Below are positions 6,400 through 12,810 of a stretch of DNA of 16,073 nt, piece after piece. A program made the translations under genes and the position numbers. A model generated the notes under the pieces. It searched no databases. It was not told the origin of the DNA and was given only the letters and a program-made list of their open reading frames with translations. This DNA comes from JAGTRP01 sp035255045 (GTDB lineage: Bacteria > Pseudomonadota > Gammaproteobacteria > Burkholderiales > Rhodocyclaceae), in NCBI GenBank assembly GCA_035255045.1, contig DATFAA010000106.1, forward strand, positions 1 through 16,073, in the 5' to 3' direction. Positions within the stretch are counted from its first letter, which is position 1, and each line of letters begins with the position of its first letter.

Positions 6400-8075
6400 C
6401 CGCCGCCCTCCCGCCGCAGGCGCACGCCGTGGGGCTGGCCAGGATTCCCTTCACTCGGGGCCTCACCTTCCGCCAGGCCGCGACCACCGTGACCGTGGTC
6501 ATGGCCCTCGGATTCCTGGGCAGCGTCGCGGAGCTCTTCATCCAGTGGCGCGACGTCCGCGCCGAGACCCTGGCCCACCTGCACCAGGTCTCCAACCTCA
6601 TCCGGGGGAGCGCGGCCGAGGCCGCCTACCAGCTCAATCCCGAGCTTTCCCGCCGGGTGGTGGACGGCCTGCTGGGGGACGAGACCGTGGAGCGGGCGGT
6701 GCTGCGGGACAATTTCGGCCGGGTGCTGGCCGAGCAGGCCCGGGAGCGGCGGACGGAGGGGCTCAGCGCCCGCCTCGGCCCGGCCCTCTTCGGCGACCTG
6801 GCCAGGCAGTCCCTGACCCTGGACCACGCCCTCTCGGGCCAGACCCAGGAGAATGTCGGCCGCCTGGAAATCACCCTCGCCCCCGCCGTCATCGCCAAGC
6901 GGGTGCTCGACGTCGCCGCCATCAACTGGATGCTGTTCCTGATCCGGGACACGGTCATCTCCCTGCTGATGGTGTTCATCTTCTACTTCATCATCACCCG
7001 GCCCCTGGTGCGGCTCAGCCAGGCCATCTCCCGGGTGGACCCGGAGCGGCCGGGGGAATGGCCCGCTCCCCGCTTCCCCAGCCATGAGCGGAACGAGCTG
7101 GGACTGCTGGTGCAGACCGTGGACCGGCTGCTCAAGGCCTTCCAGCGCGGCCTCCAGCAGCGGGACAAGGCCCAGGGGGAGCTGCTGCTGCTGACCCAGG
7201 AGCTGGAGAAGCGGGTGGACGACCGCACCCGGGAGCTGCAGGTGACGGTGGCCGCGCTGGCGGCGGAGAAGGCCGAGCTGGCCCGGGCCCACGGCGAACT
7301 GGCCAAGGCCAACCGGCTGGTGGTGGAGAGCATCCAGTACGCCCGCCGCATCCAGCACGCCATGCTGCCCGACAAGCGCGCCCTGGGCGATGCGGTCCGG
7401 GACCTCCACGTCTGGTGGGAACCTCTGCACGTGGTCGGGGGCGACTACTTCTGGCTGGAGCGCTTCGGCAGCAAGAGCCTGCTCATCCTGGCGGATTGCA
7501 CCGGCCACGGCGTGCCGGGGGCCTTCATCACCCTGGTGGCGGCCTCGGCCCTCGACCGCATCCTGCACGAGAGCCAGGAACGTCAGCCCTCGGCCATTCT
7601 CAAGGCCCTGGACGCCATGGTGAGGACCCGCCTGCGCCAGGACCGTCCCGACGCCGCCTCGGACGACGGCCTGGATGCCGCGGTCTGCCTGTGGGACACG
7701 GAAACCCGCCAGCTCACCTTCGCCGGCGCCGGGCTGCCCCTCCTCTACTGCGCCGGCGGCGAGGTGCGGGAAATCCGGGGCGACCGCGCCAGCCTCGGCT
7801 ACAGCGCCCCGGTGCGCCAGGCTGCCTTCACCGACCACGTCATCGACGTGGAGCCCGGCACGGCCTTCTATCTCCTCACCGACGGCGTGCCCGACCACAT
7901 GGGCGGCCAGCCCCGCCGGCTGCTGGGGCGCCGGCGCCTGGCTTCCCTCATCGCCGCCAACGTGCACCGGCCGATGGAGGAACAGATCGCCTGCCTCCAG
8001 CAGGCCCTGGAGTCCTACCGGGACGGCGAGCCCCGCCGGGACGACACCACCCTGCTGGGCTTCGTGCCCCTCTGA
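6396..8075 (+). CDS. siaA: SiaA-type membrane PP2C/SpoIIE phosphatase with HAMP
   Basis: A 559-residue inner-membrane phosphatase expected to dephosphorylate SiaC. Membrane segments at about 28-48 and 183-203 enclose a periplasmic sensor loop of about 135 residues. A HAMP-like region (about 203-255) and a coiled coil with EKRVDDRTREL (271-281) follow. The SpoIIE/PP2C domain spans about 335-557 with GGD (Asp350), ADCTGHGVPGAF (Asp367), DDG (423-425), TDG (Asp496) and RRDDTT (547-552), so all the usual metal-binding acidic positions are present. The start is GTG at 6396, overlapping the previous stop as GTGA; it is the only start that keeps the first membrane segment and the coupling. It closes the operon, whereas in P. 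aeruginosa siaA comes first. Presumably a signal from the periplasm, possibly through the preceding binding protein, changes phosphatase activity and thus cyclic di-GMP output. Confidence 0.9.
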   Translation: MTAALPPQAHAVGLARIPFTRGLTFRQAATTVTVVMALGFLGSVAELFIQWRDVRAETLAHLHQVSNLIRGSAAEAAYQLNPELSRRVVDGLLGDETVERAVLRDNFGRVLAEQARERRTEGLSARLGPALFGDLARQSLTLDHALSGQTQENVGRLEITLAPAVIAKRVLDVAAINWMLFLIRDTVISLLMVFIFYFIITRPLVRLSQAISRVDPERPGEWPAPRFPSHERNELGLLVQTVDRLLKAFQRGLQQRDKAQGELLLLTQELEKRVDDRTRELQVTVAALAAEKAELARAHGELAKANRLVVESIQYARRIQHAMLPDKRALGDAVRDLHVWWEPLHVVGGDYFWLERFGSKSLLILADCTGHGVPGAFITLVAASALDRILHESQERQPSAILKALDAMVRTRLRQDRPDAASDDGLDAAVCLWDTETRQLTFAGAGLPLLYCAGGEVREIRGDRASLGYSAPVRQAAFTDHVIDVEPGTAFYLLTDGVPDHMGGQPRRLLGRRRLASLIAANVHRPMEEQIACLQQALESYRDGEPRRDDTTLLGFVPL

Positions 8076-8076
8076 A

Positions 8077-8096
8077 CGGCGGGCAATTGCCCGCCG
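8077..8096. terminator. Perfect 20-base palindrome after siaA, possible terminator
   Basis: It starts 1 base after the siaA stop. The arms CGGCGGGC and GCCCGCCG flank AATT, a complete self-complementary 20-mer that can form an 8-bp GC-rich hairpin with a 4-base loop. No T-run follows (the next bases are GGGGTGG), so it is not a textbook intrinsic terminator. It may stop transcription in a U-poor manner, protect the 3' end of the sia mRNA, or bind a dimeric protein. A second palindrome, GCCGGCCGGC, lies at 8105-8114. Confidence 0.45.
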
Positions 8097-8302
8097 GGGT
8101 GGCGGCCGGCCGGCGAGTCATTTATTATCGGGGTCTCCCGGATTCACCCCAGCTTGCGATACATACGCCTGCGCTTTTCAGGCATCGCCGCCCCGGTTTT
8201 AAATGATGAAATTGGCACCCTTCGCCATGGTTTTGGGCAAGAATTGCCCAGGCATCGACTGAGGGGGGCCGCCCCCCCGCCCGCCCAGGAATAGGATTCA
8301 GA
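8097..8302 (+). promoter_or_regulatory. Intergenic leader of the efflux genes with several hairpins
   Basis: This gap between siaA and the outer-membrane efflux gene holds no credible reading frame. It contains a two-part stem (GCGAT 8156-8160 with ATCGC 8184-8188, enclosing GCCTG 8167-8171 with CAGGC 8179-8183), a hairpin GGGCAA-GAA-TTGCCC at 8235-8249, and a very strong run GGGGGG (8263-8268) pairing with CCCCCC (8272-8277). The last hairpin sits 25 bases before the ATG, so it may influence mRNA stability or ribosome access. TATTAT at 8123-8128 is a possible -10 without a good -35. The promoter of the efflux genes must lie in this gap or upstream, but I cannot fix it. Confidence 0.35.
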
Positions 8303-9772
8303 ATGTTTTCCCCTCTAGCGCACCGGCCGAAATGGCCCGCGCTCGGCGTGCTTTTGGCACTCTCGGCATGCTCAGCCGTGGGGCCAAACTATGTCGCTCC
8401 CCAATTATCGGAAAAGGACGTTCCCGCCCAATGGACGTCCCGAGCCGATACGGCTCCCGCCCCCGCCGTCCAGTCCTCTCCCGCCCGCTGGTGGACCGAA
8501 CTGTCGGACCCGGCCCTGGACCAGCTGGTGAACGAAGCCGTCAGCACCAGCCCGACCCTGGAGGCCGCCATGGCCAAGCTGCGCCAGGCCCGCTCCCAGT
8601 TCACCCAGGCCGAGGCCGCCGCCCTGCCGACCGTTGACGCCGCCGCTGGAGCCCAGCGGGGATCATCCGGCGGAATCTATAGCCAGTCCTGGCTGTCCAT
8701 GAATTCCTCCTGGGAGGTGGACCTCTTCGGCGCCGTGCGCCGCGGCAAGGAGGGCGCCCTGGCCCGGGAGGCGGCCCAGCGGGCCACCCTGGCCGACGCC
8801 CGGGTGAGCCTGGCGGCCGATGTCACCGACGCCTACCTGAGCTACCGGGCCTGCCAGTCCCATGTGGCCCTGGCCGAGCAGGACGTCACTTCCCGGGAAG
8901 CCACCGAGAAGCTCACCGCCGCCAGCGTCGAGGTGGGATTCACGGCCCCCTACCAGGGCATCCGCAGCATGGCCTCGGTGGCGGAGGCGAAGACCCAGCT
9001 CGCCGCCACCCGGGCCCAGTGCGAGCGCCTGGAAAACCTCCTGACCCGCCTCACCGGCGTCGCCCGCCCGACCCTGATGAAGGTCCTGGCCGACAAGCCC
9101 ACCGGCCTGGAGCGGCTGCCCGTGCCCCGGCATTTCAGCGTCGCCATCCCCAGCCAGGCGCTGATGCAGCGCCCCGACATCCGCTCCGCCGAGCGCAACG
9201 TCGCCGCCGCCTCGGCCGACATCGGCCTGGCCGAAGCCGACCGCTACCCCCGCCTGGCCCTGAGCGGCAACCTGGGCTACACGGTGGCCGGCACGGGGGG
9301 CAGCGGCACCCTGTCCTTCGGCACCTGGTCCTTCGGCCCCTCCATCAGCCTGCCCATTTTCGACGCCGGCCGCCGGGCGGCCGTCGTGCAGCTGGCCAAG
9401 TCCCGCTACGACGAGGCCCTCGCCGACTTCAAGGCCATCACCCGTCGGGCCATCCAGGAAGTCGAGGACGCCCTGACCCGCTATGCCGCAGCCCACGAAC
9501 GGGCCGAAAGCGCCCGCCTTTCCGCCAGCCAGTACCAGCGCTTCTTCGATGCAGTGGATGTGCGCTACCGGGAAGGGGCGAGCAATCTCCTGGAACTGGA
9601 GGACGCCCGCCGCGCCATGCTGAGCGCCCAGCAGACCCTCCTCGGCGTCCAGCAGGAACGGCTGCAGGCCTGGGTGGCGCTGAATCGGGCGACCGGCGGC
9701 GCGGCCCAGTACGGCGCCGAGTCCGTCCCGCCCCAGGGCGATTCCCCTGTCCAGACCCCTCCCGCCAAGTGA
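8303..9772 (+). CDS. Outer-membrane efflux lipoprotein, NodT/OprM family
   Basis: A 489-residue trimeric outer-membrane channel of a tripartite efflux system. The N-terminus is a lipoprotein signal peptide with lipobox LSAC and lipidation Cys23, followed by the family signature VGPNYVAP (26-33). Two outer-membrane-efflux repeats follow, each with long helices: the first around residues 70-245 (including VDLFGAVRRG and the YLSYRACQ helix) and the second around 285-460 with QALMQRPDIRSAERNVAAA, the beta segment FGPSISLPIFDAGRR and YREGASNLLELEDARR. All are typical of NodT/OprM. The length is normal. The ATG at 8303 is preceded by AGGAATAGGATT. A periplasmic adaptor starts 8 bases after the stop. 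There is no RND or ABC permease gene beside them, so the inner-membrane partner must be elsewhere. Confidence 0.92.
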   Translation: MFSPLAHRPKWPALGVLLALSACSAVGPNYVAPQLSEKDVPAQWTSRADTAPAPAVQSSPARWWTELSDPALDQLVNEAVSTSPTLEAAMAKLRQARSQFTQAEAAALPTVDAAAGAQRGSSGGIYSQSWLSMNSSWEVDLFGAVRRGKEGALAREAAQRATLADARVSLAADVTDAYLSYRACQSHVALAEQDVTSREATEKLTAASVEVGFTAPYQGIRSMASVAEAKTQLAATRAQCERLENLLTRLTGVARPTLMKVLADKPTGLERLPVPRHFSVAIPSQALMQRPDIRSAERNVAAASADIGLAEADRYPRLALSGNLGYTVAGTGGSGTLSFGTWSFGPSISLPIFDAGRRAAVVQLAKSRYDEALADFKAITRRAIQEVEDALTRYAAAHERAESARLSASQYQRFFDAVDVRYREGASNLLELEDARRAMLSAQQTLLGVQQERLQAWVALNRATGGAAQYGAESVPPQGDSPVQTPPAK

Positions 9773-9780
9773 GCCCTGCC

Positions 9781-10980
9781 ATGCCGCTTTCCCCCCTTAC
9801 CGTCCGCCGCCTGAAGACCGCTTCGGTGCTGCTGGCCCTGGCTCTGCCCTTCCCTTCCACCTTCGGCGCTCCCGGCGCGGCCAGCCCCGAGGTCCCGGCC
9901 CAGCCCCAGAAGACCCTGGCGGCCGAGGCGCCTGCGCCCGCCGCCCAGGCTGCTCCCGCCGAGCCGGCGCCGCCGCCGGTCTCCCTGGTGAAGCCCAAGG
10001 TCGAGCTGTGGCCCGAGCTCATCGAAGCCGAGGGCAACGTCATGCCCTGGCAGGAAAGCCATATCGGCACCGAGGTCGGCGGCCTGCGCCTGGTCAGCGT
10101 GCTGGCAAATGTCGGCGACGTTGTGAAGAAGGGCCAGGTCCTGGCGCGCCTCAATGCCGCCACCGTGGAAACCGAGCTGGAGGCCGCCAATGCCCAGATG
10201 GTGGAGGCCAAGGCCGCCCTCGCCCAGGCCATGGCGACCCTGGAGCGGGCCAACCGCCTGGCGCCGTCCGGCGGCGTCAGCCAGCAGGAACTGACCCTCT
10301 ACGAAACCCAGAAGAACACCGCCGAGGCGCGCCTCAACGCCGCCCGGGCCCAGGTCAAGAAGCAGAAGCTGCGCCTGGACTTCGCCACCCTGGTGGCTCC
10401 CGACGACGGAGTGATTTCCGCCAGCTCCGCCGCCGAGGGCGCCATCGTCCAGGGCGGCAGCGAACTTTTCCGCCTGATCCGGCAGGGGCGCCTGGAGTGG
10501 CGGGCCGAGGTCAAGGGCGAAACCCTCCTGAGGCTCGCCCCGGGGCAGGAGGTCACGGTCAAGAGCCCGCTGGGGCCGGAAGTGAAGGGCCGGGTCCGCC
10601 AAGTATCGCCCACCATCGACCTCAAGACCGGCAACGGCCTGGCCTACGTGGACCTGCCCGCCGACACCAACCTGAAGGCCGGGCTGCGGGTTTCCGGCAC
10701 CCTGGCCATCGGCAAGCGCAAGGTCCTCGTCCTGCCGACGGCCGCCGTGCTCGATCAGGAAGGGGTGTCCCAGGTGTTCAGGGTGGACGGGGACGGCAAG
10801 ATCGAGGCGATCGACGTCAAGACCGGCCGGGTCAAGGACCACTGGGTGGAGATCACTGCCGGCCTGGACGAGCAGACCCAGGTCATCGCCAATGACGTCA
10901 ATCTGCGCAAGGCGGTGGACGCGGTGAACGCCGCCCCGCCGGCGCCGGCCATGAAGCAGAGGAAGCGCGTCCTGCTCTGA
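9781..10980 (+). CDS. Efflux periplasmic adaptor subunit (HlyD/RND membrane fusion family)
   Basis: A 399-residue periplasmic adaptor. A hydrophobic export segment (about 13-30) is followed by an Ala/Pro-rich linker (31-67), longer than usual. The lipoyl halves are seen as VMPWQESHIGTEVGGLRLVSVL...VGDVVKKGQVLARL (87-124) and FATLVAPDDGVISASSAAEGAIVQGG (201-226), with the coiled-coil hairpin between them (about 128-198). The beta-barrel runs from about 235 to 310 and the membrane-proximal domain from about 315 to 375, with VLVLPTAAVL. It ends in a basic MKQRKRVLL tail. The start ATG at 9781 was chosen over a long upstream in-frame extension because it gives the export segment and follows the channel gene by 8 bases. 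It would link the channel at 8303-9772 to an inner-membrane pump not encoded in this window; the next plus-strand gene is a porin. Confidence 0.9.
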   Translation: MPLSPLTVRRLKTASVLLALALPFPSTFGAPGAASPEVPAQPQKTLAAEAPAPAAQAAPAEPAPPPVSLVKPKVELWPELIEAEGNVMPWQESHIGTEVGGLRLVSVLANVGDVVKKGQVLARLNAATVETELEAANAQMVEAKAALAQAMATLERANRLAPSGGVSQQELTLYETQKNTAEARLNAARAQVKKQKLRLDFATLVAPDDGVISASSAAEGAIVQGGSELFRLIRQGRLEWRAEVKGETLLRLAPGQEVTVKSPLGPEVKGRVRQVSPTIDLKTGNGLAYVDLPADTNLKAGLRVSGTLAIGKRKVLVLPTAAVLDQEGVSQVFRVDGDGKIEAIDVKTGRVKDHWVEITAGLDEQTQVIANDVNLRKAVDAVNAAPPAPAMKQRKRVLL

Positions 10981-11001
10981 CGGCGGGCCGCGGCCCCGTC
11001 A
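10978..11001. terminator. Hairpin spanning two convergent stop codons
   Basis: The adaptor stop (TGA, 10978-10980) and the reverse-strand stop of the small secreted protein gene (10999-11001) form the two ends of an inverted repeat: TGACG...GGGCC pairs with GGCCC...CGTCA, with a 2-base bulge and a GC loop. It could act as a compact bidirectional terminator. No clear T-run follows on either strand, so the effect is uncertain. Confidence 0.4.
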
Positions 11002-11283
11002 GCATTTCCCGGCCTTGGCCGCCGGCTGGGCGACGGCCTTGGCTTTCCGGCAGTCGGTGGCGGCGATGCCGCGGTTGAGGCCGAAACTGTCGGCGACCGG
11101 CACCGAGGCTTGCGGCGCCTGGGGATTCACGGCGCCGGTGGCCGAGATCCCTGCCGGGGCGTTCTGACCGAAGCTGTCGGCGAAGACCGACGGCGCTGCC
11201 GGCGGTGTCTCCGGTTCCGCCGCGGCCAGCGAATGCACCAGGAACGCGGCGGCAAACGCGATCGACTTCAGGGCTGGACCCAT
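10999..11283 (-). CDS. Small secreted protein of unknown function with ADSFG repeats
   Basis: A 94-residue protein I do not recognise. Residues 1-22 are a signal peptide (ending HSLAAAEP). The mature part is Ala/Pro-rich and carries two similar motifs, FADSFGQN (34-41) and VADSFGLN (63-70), spaced 29 residues apart. Two cysteines follow the repeats, Cys78 and the C-terminal Cys94, which could form a disulphide or a metal or lipid attachment. A good Shine-Dalgarno AAGGAG lies 6 bases before the ATG (11290-11295 on the plus strand), which strongly supports expression. It is divergent from the porin gene and convergent with the efflux adaptor. A periplasmic or surface role is likely; no function can be assigned. 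Confidence 0.65.
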   Translation of the reverse strand: MGPALKSIAFAAAFLVHSLAAAEPETPPAAPSVFADSFGQNAPAGISATGAVNPQAPQASVPVADSFGLNRGIAATDCRKAKAVAQPAAKAGKC

Positions 11284-11289
11284 GGCGCT

Positions 11290-11295
11290 CTCCTT
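11290..11295 (-). promoter_or_regulatory. Ribosome binding site of the small secreted protein gene
   Basis: AAGGAG read on the minus strand, 6 bases before the ATG at 11283. It is among the best Shine-Dalgarno matches in the window and is what makes the small gene on this strand convincing against the longer overlapping minus-strand frame reaching 11545. Confidence 0.7.
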
Positions 11296-11432
11296 GCGGT
11301 GGGAGCATTCGTAGCTCTATGACTTCAATAACGGCCGCCGCCGGCCAAAGATAAGAGGTGCCGCGTCCTGTCCCTTTACTTTCGGGGCATGGCCCGCCAA
11401 AATCCGCCGGCCTAAATTTTCCCGAGACCCCG

Positions 11433-12761
11433 ATGGGCCCCTCTTCCCCGAAAGTCGCGGCCCTGTGCCTCGGACTCTGCGTCTTCCTCCCGGCTTCCGC
11501 CCGGGCCGACGACCATGAGGAGTGGACGGCCCGCTTCCAGACCACCTATGTCTGGCAGGAGAAGCCGGCCATGGGGGCCCGCTACAGCGGCCCGAACAGC
11601 CTGCGGGCCGGCAAGGAAAAGAGCTACACCGCGACCGTCACCGGCTATCTGGGGTTGCGGCCCTGGCACGGGGGCGAGCTCTATCTCAACCCGGAGATCA
11701 CCCAGGGTGTCCCCTTCTCCGGGCTGACCGGCAGTGCCGGGTTCACCAACGGCGAATTGACCCGCACCGCCGGCACCAACCCCAAGCTCTATCGCCAGCG
11801 CCTCTTCCTGCGCCAGACCTGGGGCCTGGGCGGTGGCGACGAGGGAGTCGAGGCCGACCTCAACCAGATGGCTGGGACGGTGGACCGCAACCGGGTGGTG
11901 CTGACCGTCGGCAATTTCTCCACCCTCGACGTCTTTGACCGCAATGCCTACGCCAAGGACCCGCGGGTCCAGTTCATGAACGCCAGCTTCATGGCTCCCC
12001 TCGCCTACGACTACGCCGCCGACGCCCGAGGCTTCGGCTGGGGATTCGCGGCCGAGTGGTACCAGGGCGACTGGGCTTTCCGCCTCGGCCGCATGACCGG
12101 GCCCAAGGAGCCCAACATGCTGCCGGTGGACTACCGTATCGGCAAACACTACGGGGACCAGGCGGAAATCGAGCACAGCCACGTCCTGGGCGGGCAGCCG
12201 GGCAAGGTACGCCTCCTGGGGTGGCGCAACCGGGCCCGCCTGGCCGCCTTCAAGGACGTCCTCGACTACTTGAACGCCAATCCGGCCGCCGACCGGCAGG
12301 CCATCTTCGCCGTGCGCGACGGCGAGAAGATCAAGTACGGGGCCGGGATCAATGTCGAGCAGGCCATCACCGAGGACCTGGGCTTCTTCCTGCGGGCCAT
12401 GAAGGCCGACGGGCGGACGGAGACCCACGCCTTCACCGAGACCGACGGCTCCCTGGGAACGGGCCTGGCCCTCAGGGGGGCGGCCTGGGGTCGGGGCGAC
12501 GACACGGTGGGCGTCGCCTACGCCCGCAACACCCTCTCCCGGGAGCGCCGCCAGTACCTTGAGGCGGGGGGAATCTCCTTCTTCATCGGCGACACCCGGC
12601 TCAACTACCGGCCGGAGCAGATTGTCGAGACCTATTACAGTGTCCGGGTCTGGAAGAAGTCCTTCCTGACGGCGGACTACCAGCGCATGTGGAATCCCGC
12701 CTACAACGCCGACCGGGGGCCCGCCAACTTCTACGCCCTGCGCTTCCACGCCGAATTCTGA
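11433..12761 (+). CDS. Carbohydrate-selective porin, OprB family
   Basis: A 442-residue outer-membrane beta-barrel protein. The signal peptide is residues 1 to about 25, with the likely cut ASARA/DD. The mature protein starts with WTARFQTTYVWQEKPAM and has the OprB-like order of strands, including LRPWHGGELYLNPEI, the NQMAGTVDRNRVVLTVGNFS segment, DPRVQFMN and GFGWGFAAEWYQGDWAFRLGRM. It ends in FYALRFHAEF with a terminal phenylalanine, the beta-barrel assembly signal. The ATG at 11433 was preferred to an upstream in-frame start at 11358 because it gives an intact signal peptide. OprB proteins let sugars pass, but homologues also occur next to metal transporters. Here an Nramp-family gene follows 49 bases later in the same direction, so the two may form an uptake route across both membranes. 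The substrate cannot be told from sequence. Confidence 0.87.
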   Translation: MGPSSPKVAALCLGLCVFLPASARADDHEEWTARFQTTYVWQEKPAMGARYSGPNSLRAGKEKSYTATVTGYLGLRPWHGGELYLNPEITQGVPFSGLTGSAGFTNGELTRTAGTNPKLYRQRLFLRQTWGLGGGDEGVEADLNQMAGTVDRNRVVLTVGNFSTLDVFDRNAYAKDPRVQFMNASFMAPLAYDYAADARGFGWGFAAEWYQGDWAFRLGRMTGPKEPNMLPVDYRIGKHYGDQAEIEHSHVLGGQPGKVRLLGWRNRARLAAFKDVLDYLNANPAADRQAIFAVRDGEKIKYGAGINVEQAITEDLGFFLRAMKADGRTETHAFTETDGSLGTGLALRGAAWGRGDDTVGVAYARNTLSRERRQYLEAGGISFFIGDTRLNYRPEQIVETYYSVRVWKKSFLTADYQRMWNPAYNADRGPANFYALRFHAEF

Positions 12762-12794
12762 GCGTTCCGGCACTCTAAGGACAGGAGCACAGAC

Positions 12795-12803
12795 AAAGGA
12801 GGT
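12795..12803 (+). promoter_or_regulatory. Near-perfect Shine-Dalgarno before the Nramp gene
   Basis: AAAGGAGGT sits 7 bases before the ATG at 12811 and is almost fully complementary to the 3' end of 16S rRNA. It fixes the start codon and predicts strong translation of the transporter compared with its neighbours, whose sites are weak. Confidence 0.75.
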
Positions 12804-12810
12804 CCGGCCG

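Noticed and set aside
8213..8227. TTGGCAC-like sequence resembling a sigma-54 -24 box
   Set aside because: The matching GC of the -12 box is two bases too close, so the spacing is wrong.
9019..9780. Long in-frame upstream extension of the efflux adaptor
   Set aside because: It lies wholly inside the channel gene in another frame and reads as Pro/Arg-rich nonsense; the start at 9781 gives an export segment.
10898..11545. 215-codon minus-strand frame covering the small secreted protein gene
   Set aside because: It has no recognisable motifs and overlaps the porin start, while the 94-codon frame has a ribosome site and signal peptide.
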